The notes beneath the pieces are model-generated. The model ran no database searches. It was not told the DNA's origin and was given only the letters and a program-made list of their open reading frames with translations. Below, in pieces: positions 27,242-33,783 of a DNA stretch of 64,000 nt. This stretch comes from an uncultured Lachnospiraceae bacterium (GTDB lineage Bacteria; Bacillota; Clostridia; Lachnospirales; Lachnospiraceae). Every line of letters begins with the position of its first letter. The first letter of the stretch is position 1. Position numbers and translations under genes: made by a program. Location: assembly GCA_910577645.1 (NCBI GenBank), contig CAJTOL010000002.1:240896-304895 (forward strand), written 5' to 3'.

Positions 27242-27537
27242 TTAGCTAACTCCAAAAATGCCTCTTTATTATCTTCTACTAATTGCTCTGTCATTTCTGC
27301 GATTTTTCTTTTTCTGGATTCCTGAATCGCTTTTATTTCCTCATACTCTTTAAAATCTACTACAATATAAAATGGTTTATTATTTTTTAAAATAACTGCC
27401 ATCACCCCTCCAATCCAATAAACCACCCCAAGCCCCCAGCTGGCCAATATCCCATACAAAATCACCGGCCCCGTAATCGTAAAAATCTTACATCCAATCC
27501 CAAACACCTGTCCCTTCGAGTGTGTCAACATAGGCAC
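27238..27537 (-). pseudogene. Chimeric reading: spoVAC 3' fragment fused in frame to a Phd-like antitoxin tail
   Basis: The first 45 residues (KGQVFGIGCKIFTITGPVIL and on to YWIGGVM) match the C-terminus of SpoVAC encoded at 30348-30800. At DNA level 27401-27510 and 30361-30470 differ at about 22 of 110 positions by my count. Exactly where spoVAC ends, the reading continues AVILKNNKPFYIVVDFKEYEE and a charged helix ending FLELAK, like the C-terminal part of Phd/RelB-type antitoxins. No ribosome binding site precedes the first ATG. The stop overlaps the Doc start, as in toxin-antitoxin operons. I interpret it as a recombination junction, not a designed fusion. Confidence 0.7.
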
Positions 27538-27658
27538 AAAAAAATTTTATAGAAAAATCATACTGTTACAGTTATATTTTAACTATTTTCTTTATTTTCA
27601 GATTTTAATTATAATAATATCATATTTACATTTAATATGGTGATATATCTGTAATATT

Positions 27659-27838
27659 TCATTTATTTTCGATTCCTCTTTCCTCAATTACCTGACTACA
27701 CGAACACATATTCCTGATCTCATCCCCGATTTCCTCTGATATATTTAATTGATATTCCTCTTCTCTTTCTTTATCCGTTTTTCCGATATCGGGCTTCTTA
27801 GAAATGCACTTTCTTTCCTCTACATTTAATCTATACTT
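27659..27838 (-). pseudogene. Short fragment resembling the C-terminal region of Rpn/PD-(D/E)XK nuclease-transposase proteins
   Basis: Between the DUF3791 gene and the chimeric reading, the minus strand is open without a start: NVEERKCISKKPDIGKTDKE, then EEYQLNISEEIGDEIRNMCS and SQVIEERGIENK before a stop. The pattern of an acidic region followed by MCSxSQVIEERGI is common at the end of the conserved part of Rpn-family proteins, where it normally precedes Glu/Gly-rich repeats. Only about 58 codons remain. The flank 27538-27658 is very AT-rich and shows nothing else. Confidence 0.4.
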
Positions 27839-28077
27839 ATAAATCTATACAATGCGTCTTTACCCTTATCGCATTCCAGTTCGCAACACTGTATCAAAAA
27901 CTCATTTGTTTCCAAGTAGAGTCGAGTCTCCACATCGAGCAATAATTCATATAAATCCATCTCCATAAGATGCTGATAAGCTTCCTCTTCTGATATACCA
28001 TATTTCTTCATCAGAAATTTACTTAATGCAACCACACACAGGCCTATTGTTGTCTCAATTTTACTCCCCCTCACCAC
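27826..28077 (-). CDS. DUF3791-like small protein (DUF3990 partner), GTG start
   Basis: An 83-residue helical protein: VVALSKFLMKKYGISEEEAY, then QHLMEMDLYELLLDVETRLY and a C-terminal strand region with cysteines. It resembles DUF3791 proteins, which accompany DUF3990 genes and are possible antitoxins. The GTG (28075-28077) begins two bases after the end of the DUF3990 gene, with GGAG just upstream. It is the second DUF3791-like gene of the cassette; the other (28614-28826) lies before DUF3990. Binding to and inhibition of DUF3990 is inference. Confidence 0.68.
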   Translation of the reverse strand: MVRGSKIETTIGLCVVALSKFLMKKYGISEEEAYQHLMEMDLYELLLDVETRLYLETNEFLIQCCELECDKGKDALYRFISID

Positions 28078-28078
28078 A

Positions 28079-28630
28079 TCATCTCCAATCCACTTCTTTT
28101 ATACTCTTTATTACACTGTCCACAACTTCTTGTTTTCCAATAAAATACTGGATACCCAAGTTTTCTGTTTCTAAATTATTCAGGAGAATCTTCTTAGCTT
28201 CTAAGGATCCAACTACTCCATATAGGCCATCCCAATATGTTTTCAAACACAACATCGTATCATCATCTGCTGTTGGCCCAATTACCATATCATAATGATG
28301 TGGTGTTCCCCCCTTCTCTCTGCACATAAGAATAAAATCCAGCCAATCCTCATCTGCCTGCTCAAAAAATCTTATATTTAAAGATTTGACTACTAAATCA
28401 TCCAATTCTATTTGATAAAGATGTTCTGTAAAATCAGAAGCCCTTTTATTCCTGCTCCGCCTAACCGCCTCTTTATATTTTTTATGCATCATGCCTACTG
28501 CCTGACTGCGGGAAACGGCCATGTAAAACCCCTTTCCAAAATCTTTTCTTCCTTTTCCCTGACCTATATCAATTTTTTCAATATTGGCTATTGTTCCATG
28601 ATACAAGACATATTTAAAATTCTGATACAT
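28079..28630 (-). CDS. DUF3990 protein, predicted ADP-ribosyltransferase-like toxin
   Basis: A 183-residue protein with the DUF3990 pattern: YVLYHGTIANIEKID near the N-terminus, RKDFGKGFYMAVSRSQA, and MVIGPTADDDTM later. The HGT, GxGFY and terminal acidic motifs recall the His/Tyr/acidic order of ADP-ribosyltransferase folds; enzymatic activity is inferred, not shown. It overlaps the upstream DUF3791 gene by 17 bases and is followed by a second DUF3791-like gene, forming a three-gene cassette. The position in an island of broken toxin-antitoxin genes supports a toxin or defence role. A second DUF3990 gene lies at 42115-42576. Confidence 0.75.
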   Translation of the reverse strand: MYQNFKYVLYHGTIANIEKIDIGQGKGRKDFGKGFYMAVSRSQAVGMMHKKYKEAVRRSRNKRASDFTEHLYQIELDDLVVKSLNIRFFEQADEDWLDFILMCREKGGTPHHYDMVIGPTADDDTMLCLKTYWDGLYGVVGSLEAKKILLNNLETENLGIQYFIGKQEVVDSVIKSIKEVDWR

Positions 28631-28826
28631 ATTGTTCCACTTCCTCCACCATTTCCCTTTCTGTCATACTATCAAAAACATCCGGACATTCTGAAATATA
28701 ATTTAAAATTTTATATTTCTTATCTAACTGCAAATACTCCTGTCTTGACAGACCATATTTTTTACGATAACTTTCTGTTACCAGATACATTAAAAATATC
28801 GTATTATTTACCCTTTTTTCCGACAT
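28614..28826 (-). CDS. DUF3791-like small protein, first gene of the DUF3990 cassette
   Basis: A 70-residue protein: NNTIFLMYLVTESYRKKYGL, then SRQEYLQLDKKYKILNYISE and an acidic C-terminus (MTEREMVEEVEQYVSEF). The FLMYLVTE-YGLSRQEYLQL arrangement is characteristic of DUF3791. A purine-rich AAAGAGGAGC precedes the ATG. It overlaps DUF3990 by 17 bases, which suggests coupled production of partner and putative toxin. Compared with the copy at 27826 it shares layout but little sequence. Confidence 0.72.
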   Translation of the reverse strand: MSEKRVNNTIFLMYLVTESYRKKYGLSRQEYLQLDKKYKILNYISECPDVFDSMTEREMVEEVEQYVSEF

Positions 28827-28913
28827 AAACTCCAGCTCCTCTTTATACCTACAGTTTGTCTTCTCACATTATTCATAATTCTTTAATCAATTTATATAGC
28901 ACAATTTTTTTAA

Positions 28914-29214
28914 TCAAAACTTTTTTCTGTAATCCTTAACCATTGCCCCTTGACGATAATATTCAATTAAAATATATTCCCGATAATAATTAATTTCATA
29001 ATAGACACCTAAAATATATCGACAAACATGCTCTGGTAAACCTTTTCCATCCCATACATCATCAAAGAAATTCTTTGTCAATGCCTTAAGTCGTTCTCTG
29101 TCTTTCTTCTTCTCCTTGGAAGGGCCTTGACTTCTTCATTTCAATAGCAAGCAAATATTAAAAAATATTATTTGCGCGCTGGAATAAGTCTACAATTTCA
29201 CTGTAGGTCTTCAT
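28914..29214 (-). pseudogene. Frameshifted small protein downstream of the unknown gene 29238-30095
   Basis: An ATG at 29212-29214 with a GAGG site starts MKTYSEIVDLFQRANNIF and meets a stop at a run of T. The likely continuation in other frames includes KDRERLKALTKNFFDDVWDG and LPEHVCRYILGVYYEINYYR, then EYILIEYYRQGAMVKDYRKK to a stop at 28914. The pieces have normal protein character and lie 23 bases after the preceding gene, as an operon partner would. I do not recognise the family. Two small frameshifts have broken it. Confidence 0.5.
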
Positions 29215-29237
29215 ATGCAAACCTCTTTCTTTTAATC

Positions 29238-30095
29238 TTATATCTTATTCTCTATTTTATGCTTTATTTCATCAAACGCTTTCTTTCGCTCGGCATGCTC
29301 TAATTTTAGGAATGCTAAAAGAGCCATCTGATAAATCTCATCATACCAATACTCTAACTGTTCCTGTGTTAAATCAGCTATAGGTTTCTTATACTTTGGA
29401 CTTTCTGGAGATATATTATTATGTCGAATATTAAAGTTATTAAATGCATAAAACAAATCGCTTGAAAATTTATTGTCGATGCTACTCATTTTTTCCCTTT
29501 GCGGCTCAAGCAAATTTGCAAAAGCAAATAACGTTTCCTTTTTAGCGTTTAGATTGCCTTTCATGGTATAATGATTGTAGGAAATAACCTTGTACGATAA
29601 CTCTTTAGGAACTATTTCAGCTACAGCAATCGCAGCAGAAGACTTTTCAACAAAGATACTTAATCCATCTTTGTTTGCACGCATATATCCAATTTTTTCA
29701 ATTACCTGTCCTATTTGCATCATATAAAATTGAATATTGATTGGAATCTGCGCTGTCATAGCCATATAACCATATCCAGATACACTAAATGTACTTTGAT
29801 AACCCATTAACATATTTTCTATATACTCACACAATAAAATCAACTTATCTATATTAAAATCTACAGGCTCCTTCTCAAAATGAAAACCATGCATATTATC
29901 AAATTCATCTATCGAAAGACATGTTCCTCGAAAATAAAAGCCAATAAAATTATCACTTAATTCATCATATACAGAAATTCTTTTTCCGCCCAGCACATCA
30001 ATACTACGATCAAACAACATTCCATACAGCTTTTGATATTCGACCCTAATATCTATTTTCGCATCTTTTAGTATCTGTGCAAAGTCTTGTCTCAT
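29238..30095 (-). CDS. Unrecognised 285-residue protein in the accessory island
   Basis: I do not recognise this protein. It has no signal peptide or clear membrane segment. The N-terminal half mixes strands and helices (YGMLFDRSIDVLGGKRISVY); the last 80 residues are helical and include FYAFNNFNIRHNNISPESPK and YWYDEIYQMALLAFLKLEHA. The IRHNN-then-long-helix layout is reminiscent of C-terminal HEPN-like domains in abortive infection proteins, but the Rx4-6H motif is not clear. It is AT-rich, with a broken small partner downstream and a palindrome upstream. A defence role is a guess from context only. Confidence 0.55.
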   Translation of the reverse strand: MRQDFAQILKDAKIDIRVEYQKLYGMLFDRSIDVLGGKRISVYDELSDNFIGFYFRGTCLSIDEFDNMHGFHFEKEPVDFNIDKLILLCEYIENMLMGYQSTFSVSGYGYMAMTAQIPINIQFYMMQIGQVIEKIGYMRANKDGLSIFVEKSSAAIAVAEIVPKELSYKVISYNHYTMKGNLNAKKETLFAFANLLEPQREKMSSIDNKFSSDLFYAFNNFNIRHNNISPESPKYKKPIADLTQEQLEYWYDEIYQMALLAFLKLEHAERKKAFDEIKHKIENKI

Positions 30096-30220
30096 AGTAA
30101 TATCCTCTAACTGTAATAATATGAAAATTCAATGTAGCAACTCTTTATAGATAATCCTAAAATAATACAATCCTATCCTTACCCTATTTATAATTTTATC
30201 ACAACAATATATTAATAGCA

Positions 30221-30234
30221 AGAACAACTGTTCT
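30221..30234. promoter_or_regulatory. Palindrome upstream of the unknown gene, candidate operator
   Basis: AGAACA-AC-TGTTCT forms a 6-base inverted repeat about 125 bases before the start of the gene at 30095, in a 250-base AT-rich gap. The remainder of the gap shows a weak TATAAA-type box and the spoVAC terminator. Confidence 0.3.
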
Positions 30235-30262
30235 TTTTAATATTAGTATCCCATAAAGCATC

Positions 30263-30301
30263 AAAAAAGCAGGCTAATGAATTTTTATCCATCATCCTGC
30301 T
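30263..30301 (-). terminator. Terminator after spoVAC; right copy of the direct repeat
   Basis: On the minus strand AGCAGG and CCTGCT close a hairpin with inner wobble pairing, followed by TTTTTTG. The plus-strand segment 30264-30286 is the right copy of the 23-base repeat also found at 19615-19637. It ends the sporulation operon directly after spoVAC. Confidence 0.72.
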
Positions 30302-30347
30302 CATAAATCCAACTACCAAATTAATTTTTCACTTCCCCATCCATTTC

Positions 30348-30800
30348 TCAAATAACCCCCATTACTCCTCCAATCCAATAAATCACCCCAAGCACCCAGC
30401 TGGCCAAGGTTCCGAACAAAATCACCGGCCCGGCGATGGTGAATATCTTGACGCCGATCCCGAATACCTGGCCTTCTGTTTTAAACTCAATAGCCGGCGC
30501 CACTACAGAATTGGCAAAGCCGGTAATAGGAACCAGGGCGCCGGCGCCGCCGTGTTTGACAATCTTGGGGTAGATGTTGAGACCGGTAAGGATTACGCTG
30601 GCGCCGATCAGGCACAGAAGGGTCCATGCGGCGGCGGCCTCTTTTTCCAATCCCCCTGCCAGAAACAGATTCGTAAGCCCCTGGCCTATGGTGCAGATGA
30701 TTCCTCCTGCCACAAAAGCCTTAGCCATGTCTAAAGGCAGAGAATTCGTTGGGGTTACCTGTTTTACATAGGCGTCATACGCCTTTTTGTTTACTTCCAT
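30348..30800 (-). CDS. spoVAC: Stage V sporulation protein AC
   Basis: A 150-residue membrane protein of the SpoVA channel that moves dipicolinic acid into the developing spore and out at germination. It contains MAKAFVAGGIICTIGQGLTN and LVPITGFANSVVAPAIEFKT, plus several hydrophobic helices. It follows spoVAB and is made in the forespore. In related genomes spoVAD and spoVAE usually follow; here the gene ends at a terminator and the accessory block begins. A diverged copy of its last 110 bases lies at 27401-27510. Confidence 0.93.
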   Translation of the reverse strand: MEVNKKAYDAYVKQVTPTNSLPLDMAKAFVAGGIICTIGQGLTNLFLAGGLEKEAAAAWTLLCLIGASVILTGLNIYPKIVKHGGAGALVPITGFANSVVAPAIEFKTEGQVFGIGVKIFTIAGPVILFGTLASWVLGVIYWIGGVMGVI

Positions 30801-30824
30801 TTTCCAGTCCTCCTAGTCTGTTAA

Positions 30825-31304
30825 TTAACCGATTCTTTCCCCCATTCCCCGCAGGAAATAGAGAAAAGCGCCGGTCATTTTTCCCAATGCGATGGATAAA
30901 ATCAGGTATTGAAAGCCTACTGCCAGATGGATTCTTCTGGAAATTACCGGAAGGGCCTGCAGGGTTTCCGCTAAAGACATCACCAGGCAGCCTACAAAAA
31001 TCCCTATAGAAAGGCCTATTATTCCCGTCACCAGGCCCCCTGCCAGGTTTCCGGCGTAAGGGCCAAAAAGCGCTGCCGCTCCCCGGGCGACGGGAATGGG
31101 GAATTCATATAGATCCATCACATTCCCCAAGGTTCCTCCTAAAATAATCACGGTTTCATAAAGGAAAATATGATCCCATGTTCTGGTTTTTCCGATAAGC
31201 CTTGGAAATACGCCGATAATTGCCAAAAATGCAAATACCCCTGCTGCTATAATTCCTCCTGATGCCAATCCCATTACTGCCAGAAAAAGCGTCCTAATGA
31301 ACAT
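30825..31304 (-). CDS. spoVAB: Stage V sporulation protein AB
   Basis: A 159-residue integral membrane protein with about five helices: LFLAVMGLASGGIIAAGVFA, later GRGAALFG-like and GGLVTGIIGLSIGIFVGCLV. Length and order fit SpoVAB, an accessory subunit of the SpoVA system in forespores. I chose the ATG at 31302-31304, preceded by AAAGGAG and overlapping the spoVAA end by eleven bases; an adjacent TTG one codon earlier is less likely. Its precise role in dipicolinate transport is unclear even in Bacillus. Confidence 0.9.
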   Translation of the reverse strand: MFIRTLFLAVMGLASGGIIAAGVFAFLAIIGVFPRLIGKTRTWDHIFLYETVIILGGTLGNVMDLYEFPIPVARGAAALFGPYAGNLAGGLVTGIIGLSIGIFVGCLVMSLAETLQALPVISRRIHLAVGFQYLILSIALGKMTGAFLYFLRGMGERIG

Positions 31305-31926
31305 CAATATCCTGCTCCTTTCTCTCTGCGTTTTGGATCAGGGTTTTGCTGATGTTATCCTCATAAGTACGCATCTCTACCTCCAGGGGCGTGGGATCCG
31401 TATTCAGTTTCCATTTTGAAAAGTGATTGAAAAATACCAGAATTCCCAAGGCCAGGCCAACCGAATAAGACCCTTCCAGAACCGTAAAGCCAGATGCCTC
31501 CTTTCCCATAATCAGAAGGTAAATTTCCCCGAACACGGAAGAAACACTGACATCGTTGTTAAAGGTCATAATGGCAAAAGCCGCCCCGCAAAAACAGATG
31601 GCGCATACAAAAACCGTCTTTAGCCACTGCCAGGTGAGGCTGGGCTTTTTAGGGGGCTGGTAGTCAATAATAAAATCCGTCTCCCCCACGTTGTTAATCT
31701 GCAGATTGCCGTCCAGCTGCTGAAGCTTTTCCAGCACCGGCATAACGCTTTCGATGTAGCGCTTTGGATGATCCTTTGGAATTTTTTTAATCTTCAGGCT
31801 GTTGCATTTATTCTGCAGTGCCGGATTGTCGCAGTAAATATCCGCCACATCCTTAAGAAGCACATCTTTGTGATGAACCTCCGTAATTTGGCGGATATTC
31901 AGATAAAGAGTAGGGGCCGCGCTCAT
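31294..31926 (-). CDS. spoVAA: Stage V sporulation protein AA
   Basis: A 210-residue protein with an N-terminal cytosolic domain (LYLNIRQITEVHHKDVLLKD, CDNPALQNKCNSLKIKKIP) and two C-terminal membrane segments (about residues 105-125 and 150-172). This matches SpoVAA, which has a periplasmic or cytosolic alpha/beta domain plus membrane helices. The ATG at 31924-31926 follows GGAGGGC and overlaps the stop of the small upstream gene (ATGA). It is part of the forespore-expressed spoVA operon directly behind sigF. Confidence 0.9.
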   Translation of the reverse strand: MSAAPTLYLNIRQITEVHHKDVLLKDVADIYCDNPALQNKCNSLKIKKIPKDHPKRYIESVMPVLEKLQQLDGNLQINNVGETDFIIDYQPPKKPSLTWQWLKTVFVCAICFCGAAFAIMTFNNDVSVSSVFGEIYLLIMGKEASGFTVLEGSYSVGLALGILVFFNHFSKWKLNTDPTPLEVEMRTYEDNISKTLIQNAERKEQDIDVH

Positions 31927-32081
31927 AAAAGCCGCCCTCCGGGCATAGACTGAAAGACCAGAGTTCCCTGGGGGAATGCCTGATCCGGAAGCCGGAACAT
32001 ACAGTACCATACCGCCGTCCCAATAAGCCCGACGCATAAAATGAGTACCAGAATTCCCAATACATATTTAACCGCATCCAT
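31923..32081 (-). CDS. Small single-pass membrane protein between sigF and spoVAA
   Basis: A 52-residue protein starting MDAVKYVLGILVLILCVGLI, with one membrane helix and a short tail ending QSMPGGRLL. The ATG at 32079-32081 has AAAGGAT about ten bases upstream, and its stop overlaps the spoVAA start. I do not know a named family. Its place inside the sporulation operon suggests a forespore membrane role, perhaps with SpoVA. Confidence 0.65.
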   Translation of the reverse strand: MDAVKYVLGILVLILCVGLIGTAVWYCMFRLPDQAFPQGTLVFQSMPGGRLL

Positions 32082-32153
32082 TTGGGTCACATCCTTTCCT
32101 CTAATGTTGGTATAGATAGGATTTCCCAAAAAGGCAATTTTATGTATAGAATT

Positions 32154-32867
32154 CTACAGCCGCTCCCGCATTTTTTTTAAAATTCTCTTTTCCAGCCGCG
32201 ATACCTGCACCTGAGAAATATTTAAAACCTGGGCAATCTCTGTCTGGGTCTGGTTATAATAATAGCGGCGGAGAATGATATCCTTTTCCTGTCCGTCAAG
32301 TCCGTCCAGAAGTTTTTCCAGTATCATCCTGTCCAGCAGCTTCTCCTGAGCGTCGTTTTCTTCCTCCAGTTTGTCCAGCAGGCAGGTGTTATTCTCTCCC
32401 AAGTCTCCTACAGGCCGGTACAGGGATTCAATTTCTGCTCCGGCTTCTAAAGATGCCGCCACCTCCTCTCTGCTGACCTGAAGCTTCCGGGCGATTTCAT
32501 CCAGGGTGGGTTCTCTTCCCAGGCTATAGGTCATGTCCTCCCTGGCAGCCTGGATCCTTACACTCATTTCTTTTAAGGATCGGCTTACCTTAATCATTCC
32601 GTCATCCCTTAAAAACCGTTTGATTTCCCCTGTTATCATAGGAACTGCATAAGTGGAGAACCGTACCTCAAAGGCAGGGTCAAATTTATCGATGGCTTTT
32701 ATAAGCCCAATGCTTCCGATCTGAAATAAGTCCTCCAGCTCATGTCCTCTGCCGGAAAACCGGCGCACAATGCTCCAGATTAATCCTACGTTTTCCATGA
32801 CCAGTCTGTCTCTGGCCTCTTTATCCCCTGCGTGAGCCTCCTGGATTAATCTCATTGTCTCGTCCAT
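32154..32867 (-). CDS. sigF: RNA polymerase sigma factor SigF (forespore)
   Basis: First compartment-specific sigma factor of sporulation. The 237-residue protein has region 2 (ELEDLFQIGSIGLIKAIDKF, FSTYAVPMITGEIKRFLRDD), region 3 and region 4 with TQTEIAQVLNISQVQVSRLE. The GEIKRFLRDDG motif is typical of SigF/SigG. It starts four bases after the spoIIAB stop, in the classical spoIIAA-spoIIAB-sigF order, which controls its activity: held by SpoIIAB and released by unphosphorylated SpoIIAA. Likely targets here include the spoVA genes downstream. Confidence 0.96.
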   Translation of the reverse strand: MDETMRLIQEAHAGDKEARDRLVMENVGLIWSIVRRFSGRGHELEDLFQIGSIGLIKAIDKFDPAFEVRFSTYAVPMITGEIKRFLRDDGMIKVSRSLKEMSVRIQAAREDMTYSLGREPTLDEIARKLQVSREEVAASLEAGAEIESLYRPVGDLGENNTCLLDKLEEENDAQEKLLDRMILEKLLDGLDGQEKDIILRRYYYNQTQTEIAQVLNISQVQVSRLEKRILKKMRERL

Positions 32868-32871
32868 GTTT

Positions 32872-33324
32872 TCACCCGCCTATGCGCTTCTTCATGGTTA
32901 CCCTGGTTCCCCGCCCTGGCTCTGTATCCACCTCTACCTGATCCATAAAGGCTTCCATAAAGGAAAATCCCATACCGGACCGCTCTCCGGTGGTGTCTGT
33001 GGTATACATGGGTTCCATAGCCTTTTTCAGATTGGAAATCCCTACCCCTTCATCTCTCACAGAAATAGTTAAAAGGTTTTCCCGGATTTCCGCTTCTATG
33101 TAAATAATTCCGGATCCCCCCTGGTAGCCGTGAATAATGGCGTTGGTCACTGCCTCGGAAACCGCGGTTTTTACATCATCTATTTCTTCCAGGGTAGGAT
33201 TCATACGGCTCATAAAAACCGCTGCCATCACCCTGGCAAACTCCTCATTCCGGGACAGGCTGTCTATTTGGAGCTTTACCCTCTCTGCATCTTTTCTCTC
33301 TTCTATATCTTTTCTCTCTTCCAT
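32872..33324 (-). CDS. spoIIAB: Anti-sigma F factor / serine kinase SpoIIAB
   Basis: A 150-residue GHKL-type kinase that binds SigF and phosphorylates SpoIIAA. Visible motifs are the N-box VSEAVTNAIIHGYQGG, the G1 region VRDEGVGI and the lid/G2 segment GERSGMGFSFMEAFMD. The N-terminus has a short Glu/Arg/Asp-rich extension (EERKDIEERKDAERVK) that is tandemly repeated and not part of the Bacillus protein. The gene lies 12 bases after spoIIAA and four before sigF. Confidence 0.95.
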   Translation of the reverse strand: MEERKDIEERKDAERVKLQIDSLSRNEEFARVMAAVFMSRMNPTLEEIDDVKTAVSEAVTNAIIHGYQGGSGIIYIEAEIRENLLTISVRDEGVGISNLKKAMEPMYTTDTTGERSGMGFSFMEAFMDQVEVDTEPGRGTRVTMKKRIGG

Positions 33325-33336
33325 ATACTCCCCTTT

Positions 33337-33675
33337 CTAGCCAACCAGCGCGGCCTCTTTACTCTTGTAGCTTGGAACCAATCTGGCAATTCCCGCTGCC
33401 GTAAGGATCCGGTGAACTTGGGGGCCTGCGCCGTAAAGGCCGACCCGGCCCCCGCTTCTTTCCATCTGCTTGTACCGGTTCAGTAAAATCCCGATTCCTG
33501 AAGAATCCATAAACTCGGTTTTGGAGAAATCAAAGAGAATCCGGTTAATGTAATTCTCCGCCAGAAGCAAATCGGTTTCGTATCTTAAGTTCCGGCAATT
33601 GTGATGATCCAGCTCCTTAGGCAGATGGATAATCAGACATTGTTCCTTTGCTTCGTAAATAAATGACAGTTCCAT
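33337..33675 (-). CDS. spoIIAA: Anti-anti-sigma factor SpoIIAA
   Basis: A 112-residue STAS-domain protein that frees SigF when dephosphorylated. The phosphorylated serine lies in FSKTEFMDSSGIGILLNRYK. I chose the ATG at 33673-33675 (MELSFIYEAKEQ), about eleven bases after AAGGAG; an upstream in-frame ATG at 33729 lies in the preceding terminator. It is the first gene of the spoIIA-spoVA unit, which begins right after the terminator at 33728-33770. No sigma-H promoter could be identified with confidence. Confidence 0.95.
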   Translation of the reverse strand: MELSFIYEAKEQCLIIHLPKELDHHNCRNLRYETDLLLAENYINRILFDFSKTEFMDSSGIGILLNRYKQMERSGGRVGLYGAGPQVHRILTAAGIARLVPSYKSKEAALVG

Positions 33676-33727
33676 ATTTATAAAATCTCCTTCCTTATTG
33701 TTCCGCCGTTTCGACAAAAATATACAC

Positions 33728-33770
33728 AAAAAAAGACACTGCGAAAATTTCTTCTTTCGTAGTGTCTTTC
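33728..33770 (-). terminator. Terminator of the TPR protein gene
   Basis: On the minus strand AAAGACACTACGAAA pairs with TTTCGCAGTGTCTTT (one G-T wobble), followed by a run of seven T (plus-strand A run at 33728-33734). It separates the TPR gene from spoIIAA. Confidence 0.85.
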
Positions 33771-33783
33771 TATCTTTTTCAGC

